45,234 nt of DNA, taken from the NCBI GenBank assembly GCA_947627045.1, contig CANQUM010000014.1, forward strand, positions 1 through 45,234, in the 5' to 3' direction. The DNA comes from an uncultured Clostridia bacterium (GTDB lineage Bacteria > Bacillota > Clostridia > Oscillospirales > Ruminococcaceae). A program made the position numbers and the translations under genes. Every line of letters starts with the position of its first letter. Position 1 is the stretch's first letter. Under the pieces are notes generated by a model, which saw only the letters and a list, made by a program, of their open reading frames with translations, ran no database searches and was not told the origin of the DNA. Positions 6,703 through 14,365 of the stretch are shown here, piece after piece.

Positions 6703-8898
6703 ATGGACATTTTAAAAACGCTTGCCGAGGAGTTCGGTTTAAGACAGGAACAAATAAACAACACCGTTGAGCTTATCGACGATGACAAAACAATACCGTT
6801 TATTGCACGATACAGAAAGGAAATGACTGGTTCTCTTGACGACCAGGTTTTAAGAGAGATTTATGACAGGCTCACATACCTGAGAAATCTTGAAAAGCGT
6901 AAAGACGAAATCCGTTCGTCGATAACCGAGCAGGAAAAGATGACAGATGAAATCGAAGCGGCAATTGAGGCTGCAAAAACTTTGGTAGAGGTAGAAGACA
7001 TCTACAGACCTTTTAAACAAAAAAGAAAGACAAGAGCGTCTGTAGCAAAAGCAAAAGGTCTTGAACCGCTTGCTGAAATTCTGCTGGAGCAAAACCCCGA
7101 TACAGATCCAAAAGCTGAGGCTGAAAAGTTTATTTCATCGGCTGATGCCATAGATGAATCAGGGAACGATAAAAAAGCAAAGGAAAAGCTTGTTTGCAGT
7201 GCAGATGAGGCTTTAAGCGGTGCTATGGACATTATTGCAGAGAACGTATCTGACAACGCTGTTTTGAGAAAATATATCAGAAATATGTTTATGCAGATAG
7301 GAAAGATCACTTCCAAAGCCGCTGATGAGAACGCTGAAAGCGTTTATGAAAACTATTACGACTTTTGCGAGTCTGTTTCCAAAATAACAGGTCATCGTAT
7401 TCTTGCAATCGACCGAGGTGAAAAAGAGGGCTTTTTAAAGGTTAGCGTTTCAATAAGCGAGGGTGCTGGTGAAAGGGCGTGCAGGAGCAAGTATGTGATA
7501 AACGACAGTAAGTGTGCATCATATGTAGGCGAAGCGTGTGATGACAGCTATAAAAGACTTATCTATCCGTCTATTGAGCGTGAAATAAGAGCCGAGCTTA
7601 CCGAAAACGCCGACGAGGGTGCAATAAAGGTTTTCTCATCAAATCTGAGACAGCTACTTATGCAGCCGCCTGTAAAAAACAGCGTTACATTGGGTCTCGA
7701 CCCTGCTTACAGAACAGGCTGTAAAATAGCAGTCATCGACGATACGGGAAAAGTCTTGGATACAACAGTTGTATACCCGACCCCTCCACAGAATAAAAAA
7801 GAGGACGCAAAGAAAAAGCTGTCGGCTCTTATTGCAAAACATAATGTTACCACAATAGCAATCGGCAACGGAACAGCCTCCCGTGAAAGTGAAGCCTTTA
7901 TCGCAGAGCTTATAAAGGAAATACCGCAAAAGGTCTCATATATGGTCGTTTCAGAGGCAGGGGCATCCGTTTATTCTGCGTCAAAGCTTGCAGCGGAGGA
8001 GTTCCCTGAATATGACGTCTCTTTAAGAAGTGCAGTCTCAATAGCAAGAAGACTTCAGGACCCATTAGCCGAACTTGTTAAAATTGATCCTAAGGCAATA
8101 GGCGTAGGGCAATATCAGCACGATATGCCTCCAAAGAGAATGAGCGAGGCTTTAGGCGGTGTCGTTGAAGACTGCGTAAACTCCGTAGGAGTTGATTTAA
8201 ACACAGCGTCTCAGTCGCTGTTGTCATATATCTCTGGTGTGAACTCGTCAATCGCAAAAAATATAGTGAAATACCGTGAGGAGAACGGCGCATTCAAATC
8301 AAGAAAAGAGCTGTTAAAGGTCTCAAAGCTGGGAGCAAAAGCCTATGAGCAGTGTGCAGGCTTTTTGCGTGTCGCAAACGGTGAAAACCCTCTCGATAAC
8401 ACCTCCGTACACCCCGAAAGCTATGAAGCTACCAAAACCCTTTTGGAAAAGTGCGGTTTTAATCTGTTTGACTTCAAGCCTAGCAGCATAGAAGGCGTTA
8501 ATAATAAAATAAACGAAATGGGAATTGCCAACCTGTCAAGCGAAATAGGCATAGGTATCCCCACTCTTGAAGATATAGTCTCCGAACTCGGCAAGCCGGG
8601 CAGAGACCCTCGTGATGAGCTTCCTGCACCACTTATGAGAAACGGAGACGTTATGGAACTTAAAGACTTAAAAGAGGGTATGGAGCTTGTCGGAACGGTT
8701 AGAAATGTTATCGACTTCGGTGTATTCGTTGACATTGGCGTTCATGAGGATGGTCTTGTACACATTTCTCAAATATGCAATAAGTTTATAAAGCACCCGC
8801 TCGAAGTTGTCAAGGTCGGTGAAATCGTAAAAGTCAAGGTTCTTTCGGTTGACGAAAAGAAAAAGAGAATATCACTTACTATGAAAGGGCTGAATTAA
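6703..8898 (+). CDS. tex: Tex, S1-domain RNA-binding transcription accessory protein
   Basis: 731 aa, the normal length for Tex. Visible domains are the N-terminal HTH-like region (ITEQEKMTDEIEAAIEAAKT then EVEDIYRPFKQKRKT), the YqgF/RNase H-like domain (LGLDPAYRTGCKIAVID and AIGNGTASRE), a helix-hairpin-helix segment (VNSVGVDLNTAS, ISGVNSSIAKNIVKYRE), and a C-terminal S1 domain (GTVRNVIDFGVFVDIGVHED). Tex binds RNA and affects transcription and stress survival; its exact role in Firmicutes is unsettled. ATG at 6703 follows AAAGAGG. Monocistronic, with promoter and terminator. Confidence 0.97.
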   Translation: MDILKTLAEEFGLRQEQINNTVELIDDDKTIPFIARYRKEMTGSLDDQVLREIYDRLTYLRNLEKRKDEIRSSITEQEKMTDEIEAAIEAAKTLVEVEDIYRPFKQKRKTRASVAKAKGLEPLAEILLEQNPDTDPKAEAEKFISSADAIDESGNDKKAKEKLVCSADEALSGAMDIIAENVSDNAVLRKYIRNMFMQIGKITSKAADENAESVYENYYDFCESVSKITGHRILAIDRGEKEGFLKVSVSISEGAGERACRSKYVINDSKCASYVGEACDDSYKRLIYPSIEREIRAELTENADEGAIKVFSSNLRQLLMQPPVKNSVTLGLDPAYRTGCKIAVIDDTGKVLDTTVVYPTPPQNKKEDAKKKLSALIAKHNVTTIAIGNGTASRESEAFIAELIKEIPQKVSYMVVSEAGASVYSASKLAAEEFPEYDVSLRSAVSIARRLQDPLAELVKIDPKAIGVGQYQHDMPPKRMSEALGGVVEDCVNSVGVDLNTASQSLLSYISGVNSSIAKNIVKYREENGAFKSRKELLKVSKLGAKAYEQCAGFLRVANGENPLDNTSVHPESYEATKTLLEKCGFNLFDFKPSSIEGVNNKINEMGIANLSSEIGIGIPTLEDIVSELGKPGRDPRDELPAPLMRNGDVMELKDLKEGMELVGTVRNVIDFGVFVDIGVHEDGLVHISQICNKFIKHPLEVVKVGEIVKVKVLSVDEKKKRISLTMKGLN

Positions 8899-8903
8899 AG
8901 TTA

Positions 8904-8936
8904 AAATGCCAGGCGAATGCTTGGCATTTTTTGTTT
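8904..8936 (+). terminator. Intrinsic terminator of tex
   Basis: AAATGCCA pairs with TGGCATTT over a GGCGAATGCT-type loop, followed by a T-rich tail. Confidence 0.85.
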
Positions 8937-9065
8937 ATACTATATTTCATAATAAAAGAACAGTGAAAAAGTTAGGTAATCAAATAAAAAGCTTAACGCA
9001 TAATATATGCCGTTCAAATTATCAGACAAAAAACCTGAATGATTTTTAAATTATTTACAATAAAG

Positions 9066-9094
9066 GTGAGGGAAAGAGATATTTTTTTCGTCTT
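9066..9094 (+). promoter_or_regulatory. Candidate self-activated ECF promoter
   Basis: GTGAGGGAAA (9066-9075) and CGTCTT (9089-9094) lie upstream of the ECF sigma gene. CGTC is a common -10 core of ECF promoters, and these genes are often autoregulated. The -35 assignment is tentative. The rest of 8937-9136 is AT-rich with no other recognisable feature. Confidence 0.4.
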
Positions 9095-9136
9095 AATAAG
9101 TAAGAGGATATTTTACTTTAAAAGGAGGGAAATCTG

Positions 9137-9700
9137 ATGTGTACGGATAACGCAATTATTGAGTTGTTTTGGGATAGAAATGAAGATGGAATGAAACTAC
9201 TACAAAAGAAATACGGCAAGACTTTAACTAGCATATCATATCGTATTGTAAACAATAAAGATGATGCAGAAGAGTGTGTTAATGACGCATATTTGCGTAC
9301 TTGGAACTCCATTCCCCCTGCGAGACCAAATTCACTGCTCGCCTATACCGGAAAGATTATACGAAATCTATCTATAGATTATTTGAAGAAAAAAACAAGC
9401 AAAAAAAGAGAATGTGATAATATTGCGATAATTTTGTCGGAACTTGAAAACTGCATTATTTCTAGTGATAATGTTGAAGAAGAAATTGAATATAAAGAGT
9501 TATCTTATGACATATCTGTATTTCTTAAAGAGCAAACTAAAGAGTATAGACGCTATTTTATTGAACGATATTGGTATGCTAAGACCATAAAAGAAATATC
9601 CGAGAAATATCAGGTAACAGAAAAAAAGGTTGAATCAGTTTTATTTCGTTGCCGAAAGAAAATGAGATTATTTTTAATAGAAAGGGGATATTCCTTATGA
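9137..9700 (+). CDS. ECF-type RNA polymerase sigma factor
   Basis: 187 aa. Sigma region 2 is seen at about residues 20-85 (YGKTLTSISYRIVNNKDDAE, ECVNDAYLRTWNSIPP, LSIDYLKKK), and region 4 at about 130-180 (FIERYWYAKTIKEISEKYQV, VESVLFRCRKKMR). There is no region 1 or 3, as expected for ECF factors. AAAGGAGGG lies 8 nt before the ATG. Its stop overlaps the ATG of the membrane protein that follows (ATGA), an arrangement typical of sigma/anti-sigma pairs. It redirects RNA polymerase in response to an envelope-side signal; the signal is unknown. Confidence 0.93.
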   Translation: MCTDNAIIELFWDRNEDGMKLLQKKYGKTLTSISYRIVNNKDDAEECVNDAYLRTWNSIPPARPNSLLAYTGKIIRNLSIDYLKKKTSKKRECDNIAIILSELENCIISSDNVEEEIEYKELSYDISVFLKEQTKEYRRYFIERYWYAKTIKEISEKYQVTEKKVESVLFRCRKKMRLFLIERGYSL

Positions 9701-10383
9701 CAAGTTTACAATTATTCAAAGCAATAGGCGATATTGATGACGAGCTTATCGCAGAGGCAAGCAATACTCATAATAAACAACATAAAAACACTCTTGCTAT
9801 GACAGCGTTAATAGCGTGCATAATGTTAGCGGTCTGTCTATTTACAAGTCAAAAAGTAATACAGCAAAATAATAGTTTTTATAATATATATAAAACAGTA
9901 GAAAAAACATCAACCGAAACATCACAAAAAATTGATTCGTCAGTTGATAATATAATAATAAACAATATTGATTCATTGTATTCAAATAAAAAGTTTGGCG
10001 GGAAATTGAAAGAGGTATCAGAAAATCGATGGCAAAAACAATATGGTTCAGATGATTTCTTGAAGACACACAAGAAAAAATACAATTTGAGTTTCTCTGA
10101 TACAAAGAAAGTTTTGTATGGTGTTGTAGAGCTTGAATTGTCAAAAAATAAAGTAATAGAGATTAAAGCTGCTGATGGAAAAATGTTAGACAGTTCTTTT
10201 AAAAAACTTAACAAAACTACAATAGGTAAATACAAAGTTGCCATTTGCAAATTATGCAGTGAAAACAATGGTGGGAATTATTGTGCCATCGTAAATGGTG
10301 GTAATGCCGTCTATACTATTGAGGAAAATGAAATGACCTTTAAAGAATTTGTTCTATTGTTAAAGGAAATCTTCGAATATTAA
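9697..10383 (+). CDS. Putative membrane anti-sigma factor
   Basis: 228 aa. ATG at 9697 overlaps the sigma stop codon; a longer frame from 9649 would lie within the sigma gene and is unlikely. Residues 1-30 are cytoplasmic and acidic (LFKAIGDIDDELIAEAS), like the sigma-binding ends of Firmicutes anti-sigma factors. Residues about 34-53 form one membrane helix. The remaining ~175 residues face outward and are rich in Lys, Asn and Ser, with no family I recognise. The partner role is inferred from topology and translational coupling. Codon use is AT-rich. Confidence 0.8.
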   Translation: MTSLQLFKAIGDIDDELIAEASNTHNKQHKNTLAMTALIACIMLAVCLFTSQKVIQQNNSFYNIYKTVEKTSTETSQKIDSSVDNIIINNIDSLYSNKKFGGKLKEVSENRWQKQYGSDDFLKTHKKKYNLSFSDTKKVLYGVVELELSKNKVIEIKAADGKMLDSSFKKLNKTTIGKYKVAICKLCSENNGGNYCAIVNGGNAVYTIEENEMTFKEFVLLLKEIFEY

Positions 10384-10442
10384 AGCTCTAAATGCTAGTT
10401 TTCATACTATTGGTGTTTGTGTAGAACACTTTATATTAGCTA

Positions 10443-10473
10443 AAAGAGAATCCAATTGGATTCTCTTTTTTTT
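10443..10473 (+). terminator. Intrinsic terminator of the sigma/anti-sigma operon
   Basis: AGAGAATCCA pairs with TGGATTCTCT over a two-base loop, followed by a run of T. Confidence 0.85.
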
Positions 10474-10478
10474 CATAC

Positions 10479-10515
10479 AAAAAGGCACTGCCGAAAAACG
10501 GCAATGCCTTTAGAA
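10479..10515 (-). terminator. Intrinsic terminator of the zinc-ribbon gene
   Basis: On the minus strand, AAAGGCATTGCCG pairs with CGGCAGTGCCTTT with one G-T/A-C-type irregularity, followed by TT and a T-rich tail. Confidence 0.8.
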
Positions 10516-10537
10516 AGAATCACGATAATATATTAAA

Positions 10538-10816
10538 TTATTCTGCTTCCTTCATCTTTGCAAAGCATTCGCTGCAATATACAGGGCGATCCTCACTTGG
10601 CTGGAATGGAATTTTAGCCTCACCGCCGCATGATGCACAAGTTGCAGTAAACATTTCTCTGTTTTCTCTTGCAGCTTTCTTTCTTGCATCTCTGCAAGGC
10701 TTACATCTCTGAGGTTCATTCTCAAAGCCTTTTTCTGCATAAAACTCCTGCTCGCCTGCTGTGAATATGAATTCTTCTCCACATTCTTTGCAAACTAATG
10801 TTTTGTCTTCGAACAT
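10538..10816 (-). CDS. Double zinc-ribbon protein
   Basis: 92 aa. Four CxxC pairs are visible: C9/C12 with C38/C41, and C60/C63 with C81/C84, giving two zinc sites. The first half (LVCKECGEEFIFTAGEQEFY, EPQRCKPCR) matches the small zinc-ribbon (zf-trcl) proteins common in Clostridia. The second half (CASCGGEAKIPFQPSEDRPV, then YCSEC) is the CxxC motif also found in RNA-binding and ribosome-associated proteins. It probably binds nucleic acid or protein; function is not established. GAGGG lies before the ATG. The leader contains a small hairpin. Confidence 0.9.
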   Translation of the reverse strand: MFEDKTLVCKECGEEFIFTAGEQEFYAEKGFENEPQRCKPCRDARKKAARENREMFTATCASCGGEAKIPFQPSEDRPVYCSECFAKMKEAE

Positions 10817-11077
10817 AATTTTTCCCTCGCTTACGCTAAATTTTGTGTGCCTTTGTCGGACTTACACCGACACCTTTGTATATGATTTGCCTGCATAAAC
10901 AACGCTCTGATATTAAGCTATTCGGCCATATTTATCATAATGCCTTCGCACAGCTAAGACATACATTACTAAGAAAATCAAGTCAGTTATGTCTCTTACC
11001 GGAACTGCCGCAGTGATTTTACGGAAAAGACTCATAATGCGTACATAAAAACCTTTTTCACGAATGAACAAGGTTTA
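10817..11077 (-). other. Leader/intergenic region with a hairpin and a possible 40-aa ORF
   Basis: 260 bp between the SigH-like gene and the zinc-ribbon gene. On the minus strand, TGTCGG-TGTAAGT-CCGACA forms a 6-bp stem at about 10853-10871, some 40 nt before the zinc-ribbon start. A 40-codon frame at 11035-10913 begins MSLFRKITAAVPV and has a hydrophobic LIFLVMYVLAV core, but no convincing ribosome site. I recognise no known riboswitch class. Confidence 0.35.
11047..11077 (-). terminator. Weak intrinsic terminator of the sigma gene
   Basis: On the minus strand AAACCTT, 14 nt later, pairs with AAGGTTT and is followed by TT-A. The stem is short and the loop large. Confidence 0.45.
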
Positions 11078-11674
11078 TTAGTTTTTATTTTTAATAACTG
11101 ATTTCAGCTTTTTTCTAACCCTCTGCATAGCGTTGTCTACTGCTTTTTGCGAAAGCGAAAGTTCATCTGCTATTTGACGGTATGTTTTTTCTTCTAAATA
11201 CAGATTAAAAACAGTCCACTCCAAATCAGTAAGAGAACAGGATATTCGTGAAATAATTTCCCTATATTTTTCCTGTTCAATAACAATGCTTTCAGGACTT
11301 TCAAAATTTGCTTGGTCGTTTCCGTTGAAAGAGAAGCCCTCGACATCATCACATAAAGCTTCATTGTAGTTGATCTTATTGATTTTTGAAATACTCGAAA
11401 GCATTCTGTTTGTAATACAAGCATTGGCATAGGTAGAAAACTTTATCCCCTTTGACATATCAAAAGTCTGAACAGCCCTTATCAGTCCAAACAATCCCTC
11501 CTGAGAAAGGTCTGCAGCTTCATCGGGCGACTGACTGTATGCCTTTGCCTTGTATTCAATTATAAATGCATATCTGAGAACAAGCTCTGAAACGGCATTT
11601 TTATCGGTCTTTGAAAGATCTGCTAATATTTCGTCGCTGAATTTTGTATAATCAATTATTTTAGCGTCACCCAC
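11078..11674 (-). CDS. SigH-like sigma-70 family factor
   Basis: 198 aa. Region 2 contains AADLSQEGLFGLIRAVQTFD then KGIKFSTYANACI, and region 4 ends with TYRQIADELSLSQKAVDNAM then QRVRKKL. The length and the G-x-x-x-L-x-x-A-V pattern fit the Spo0H/SigH group, which drives early stationary-phase and sporulation genes in Firmicutes; in non-sporulating relatives it may serve other uses. The GTG start has only a weak GGTGGCGG upstream. It has its own strong sigma-A promoter. The SigH assignment is family-level and not certain. Confidence 0.85.
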   Translation of the reverse strand: MGDAKIIDYTKFSDEILADLSKTDKNAVSELVLRYAFIIEYKAKAYSQSPDEAADLSQEGLFGLIRAVQTFDMSKGIKFSTYANACITNRMLSSISKINKINYNEALCDDVEGFSFNGNDQANFESPESIVIEQEKYREIISRISCSLTDLEWTVFNLYLEEKTYRQIADELSLSQKAVDNAMQRVRKKLKSVIKNKN

Positions 11675-11719
11675 TTAGACCGCCACCGTTACCTAATTGT
11701 ACTAGCTCTAATTAAATAT

Positions 11720-11748
11720 ATAATATCACTTTTTTCACTTTATGTCAA
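11720..11748 (-). promoter_or_regulatory. Strong sigma-A promoter of the SigH-like gene
   Basis: Minus strand TTGACA (11748-11743), 17-bp spacer, TATTAT (11725-11720). The surrounding 11675-11827 is very AT-rich and holds no gene. Confidence 0.8.
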
Positions 11749-11827
11749 GCATTTTTTAAAAAATAATTTACAAAAAGATAAATTAAATTTAAAATAATTT
11801 AACAAACTTATCTGCAATTTGTTAAAA

Positions 11828-12385
11828 TCATATTGTGCAAAACTCCTGCCGTCCTATTTGAAAAATATCTCCTCCGTACATATCATCAGCAACAACAAGC
11901 GGAAAATCCTCGACATACAGCTTTTTTACCGATTCGCAGCCAAGTTCGTCGAAAGCCACGACCTCGCAAGATTTTATACAGTTGCACGCAAGCGCTCCTG
12001 CTCCGCCTATTGAGCATAGATATATAGCTTTGTTTCTCACAACCGCATCTCTTACCTCTTTATTCCGCTCGCCTTTTCCTATCATTCCGCCAAGACCCAG
12101 ATCCAAAAGTCTGGGCGCAAATCTATCCATTCTGCCTGATGTCGTAGGCCCGCACGAACCAATAGGTCTGCCCTTCGGTGCAGGCGTTGGTCCTGCATAA
12201 TATATGACCGCTCCCTCTATCGGTATGGGAAGTTCTTTACCTTCGTCAAGCAGTTTATCAAACCTTTTGTGTGCGGCGTCACGGGCTGTGTAGACCGTTC
12301 CTGTTAGAAGAATTTTATCCCCACAGCGAAATTCACCCGAACGGGCTTTTAGCTCGCTTGACAAAACCTTTTTTATTTCTGACAT
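11828..12385 (-). CDS. Fumarate hydratase class I / tartrate dehydratase beta subunit
   Basis: 185 aa, full length for the separate beta subunit. Recognised by GDKILLTGTVYTARDAAHKR, YYAGPTPAPKGRPIGSCGPT, TSGRMD and the C-terminal EDFPLVVADDMYG. In two-subunit Fe-S hydro-lyases this part completes the substrate pocket while the alpha subunit carries the 4Fe-4S cluster; the reaction is reversible hydration of fumarate to malate (or tartrate dehydration). CGGAG precedes the ATG. The alpha subunit normally sits next to it but none is found in this window, so the exact substrate is not settled. Confidence 0.9.
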   Translation of the reverse strand: MSEIKKVLSSELKARSGEFRCGDKILLTGTVYTARDAAHKRFDKLLDEGKELPIPIEGAVIYYAGPTPAPKGRPIGSCGPTTSGRMDRFAPRLLDLGLGGMIGKGERNKEVRDAVVRNKAIYLCSIGGAGALACNCIKSCEVVAFDELGCESVKKLYVEDFPLVVADDMYGGDIFQIGRQEFCTI

Positions 12386-12415
12386 AAATATCTCCGTTTC
12401 ATCAAAAAATTTGCG

Positions 12416-12450
12416 AAAAACAAAAGCACCTTACAAAACTGCAAGGTGCA
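12416..12450 (-). terminator. Intrinsic terminator of ftsZ
   Basis: Minus strand GCACCTT pairs with AAGGTGC, followed by TTTTGTTTTT. This separates ftsZ from the fumarase beta gene. Confidence 0.8.
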
Positions 12451-12463
12451 TAAAAATCATAAA

Positions 12464-13540
12464 TTACTTGTTTTTAATGATATTAAATATATCATCGTAG
12501 TAATTTGGATTGTCAGGAGCCTTAACTCCTGCCTTTGCCATTGCTTCAGAATTCAGTGATGACAAAGCGTCGTCCTTTGTTTTTCTGTCAGCAAAATCAG
12601 TAGCAATAACAGTAACATCAATAGTATCAGTCAAATCAGGACTGTAATCCGCACCGAATATAATTGTAGCGTCAGGATCAACAGCCTGAGTAATTATCTG
12701 TGTAAGCTCGTCCATATCAGAAGTAACAATATCTTCAGACATAACGATATTTACAAGAAGTCTCCTTGCGCCGCTGATAGAAGTTTCAAGAAGCGGACTG
12801 GAAATAACCTGCTTAGCAGCTTCCTGAGCCTTATCCTTGCCGTTGCCCGAACCGATAGCGATATGAGCAAGACCTGATTCTTTCATAATAGTTGTAACGT
12901 CAGCAAAGTCTACGTTCATAAAGCCGTTTCTGATAATCAAGTCAGCAATTGACATTACACCGGTTTTCAAAATATTGTCAGCCAGCGAGAACGACTCACG
13001 CATTGTAAGCCTCTGCTCACCTGTTAATAGCTTCTGGTTAGGAATAACGATAAGTGAGTCAACATTTGTTAAAAGCTCATCTATACCCTTTTCAGCCTGC
13101 TGCATTTTCTTAGCGCCTTCAAAAGCAAAAGGCTTTGTAACAACAGCAACTGTTAATATTCCCAGCTCCTGAGCTATCTCAGCAACTACAGGAGCAGCAC
13201 CTGTTCCTGTTCCGCCGCCCATTCCTGCTGTGATAAATACCATATTAGCATCTCTTATAGCGTCTGCAATTTCTTCCTTGCTTTCCTGAGCCGAAGCCTC
13301 TCCTACTTCAGGCTTTCCGCCTGCGCCCAGTCCTCTTGTCAGTTTTGAGCCTATCTGAATTTTTTCAGTAGCCTTAGATCTCTGCAAAGCCTGAACGTCT
13401 GTATTTACAGCTATGTAATCTACATTGCCTGATAAGCCCTCTTGTGCGATACAATTCAAAGCATTTCCGCCGCCGCCGCCGACGCCGATTACTTTTATCT
13501 TTGCACCAAAAACATCCTCTGAGCTAATTGAAAAACTCAT
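12464..13540 (-). CDS. ftsZ: Cell division GTPase FtsZ
   Basis: 358 aa. The nucleotide-binding region has GVGGGGGNALN at the start and the tubulin signature GGGTGTG at 108-114; the T7 loop NVDFADV is at 209-215. FtsZ polymerises with GTP at midcell and recruits the divisome. The linker after the globular domain is very short and the tail ends YYDDIFNIIKNK, which does not read like the usual DIPxFLRR/K peptide that binds FtsA and SepF. ATG at 13540 has AGGAGG 8 nt upstream. It is last in the dcw cluster but has its own promoter and terminator. Confidence 0.97.
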   Translation of the reverse strand: MSFSISSEDVFGAKIKVIGVGGGGGNALNCIAQEGLSGNVDYIAVNTDVQALQRSKATEKIQIGSKLTRGLGAGGKPEVGEASAQESKEEIADAIRDANMVFITAGMGGGTGTGAAPVVAEIAQELGILTVAVVTKPFAFEGAKKMQQAEKGIDELLTNVDSLIVIPNQKLLTGEQRLTMRESFSLADNILKTGVMSIADLIIRNGFMNVDFADVTTIMKESGLAHIAIGSGNGKDKAQEAAKQVISSPLLETSISGARRLLVNIVMSEDIVTSDMDELTQIITQAVDPDATIIFGADYSPDLTDTIDVTVIATDFADRKTKDDALSSLNSEAMAKAGVKAPDNPNYYDDIFNIIKNK

Positions 13541-13607
13541 TATAAAGTCCTCCTAATTAATTTTTTATAGCATATTAATTCATTTTCACATACTACTATA
13601 CATTGTT

Positions 13608-13636
13608 ATTCTAACACATTATATCCCACTTGGCAA
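13608..13636 (-). promoter_or_regulatory. Sigma-A promoter of ftsZ
   Basis: Minus strand TTGCCA (13636-13631), 17-bp spacer, TAGAAT (13613-13608), giving a leader of about 60 nt. The 13541-13764 stretch has no gene. Confidence 0.75.
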
Positions 13637-13764
13637 GTGTTTTTTTAATGTTTTTGCAAAAAACACACGAAAAAACGTATAATTTTGGTATATTTTTTCT
13701 GAAATGTCAACAAAATTCTTTATTTTTGCCTTATTAATACCAAGTAATCTTATTATATTTATTT

Positions 13765-14325
13765 CTAAATAAAATCAAACTTAGCCTTTAAAAACATACG
13801 GTATTCAGGGCTGGCGATGGAATTTTTATATTCATCTGTAATTGTTTTTCTTATCCATTCTAATTTTGCCAAACTATTTTCTTCATACCTTTTTAAAATA
13901 ATCTCTCCTCGTTGAGCAGACTCCAAAATGGCTTTATATGAGTCGGATATAAATTCGCAATTCTCAATGCTCACAGGGTTTTCACTAATCACAGCAAAAG
14001 GTATATCAGTCATTTCCTGATAATCACCTATTTTTTCAGCAGAATAAATAAAACCTGAAACACCCTTGTAAGTGTCCTCCGCTGCGTTTGGATAATACTC
14101 ATCTAACTCTAAAATACCGTCCTTATTAAACCCGTAGCTTGCCCAAGTTTTATATACACCCTTATGCTTAATGCCTGACTCATTACAATACTTCTCAACT
14201 GCGTTGCTTAAATAAACTAACGCATTTTCTCTCTTTTGCGTGAAATAAATAAACGGTTTACCGTGATTTGAAATTCGTGGAGTTAGAACTTTAATGTTCG
14301 GTGTCTGTGAAGCATGAAAAAACAT
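13765..14325 (-). CDS. Hypothetical protein inside the division cluster
   Basis: 186 aa, not a known dcw gene. The N-terminus (MFFHAS, PRISNHGKPFIYFTQKRENA, LVYLSNAVEKYC) has an H-x-S/T start and a later aromatic/Thr strand that recall ADP-ribosyltransferase-like folds, but the resemblance is weak. Other readable features are TYKGVSGFIYSAE, ENCEFISDSYKAILES and a basic C-terminus. There is no signal peptide or membrane helix. It sits 40 nt after divIB on the same strand and before the ftsZ promoter. From memory, similar proteins occur in Firmicutes without assigned function. Confidence 0.75.
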   Translation of the reverse strand: MFFHASQTPNIKVLTPRISNHGKPFIYFTQKRENALVYLSNAVEKYCNESGIKHKGVYKTWASYGFNKDGILELDEYYPNAAEDTYKGVSGFIYSAEKIGDYQEMTDIPFAVISENPVSIENCEFISDSYKAILESAQRGEIILKRYEENSLAKLEWIRKTITDEYKNSIASPEYRMFLKAKFDFI

Positions 14326-14365
14326 AAAGCACCTCTTTACTTACCTCAAAGTTCTTTATATACGC

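Noticed and set aside
10913-11035. 40-codon minus-strand ORF as a firm gene
   Set aside because: No adequate ribosome site and no recognisable family; it is mentioned only as a possibility in the leader entry.
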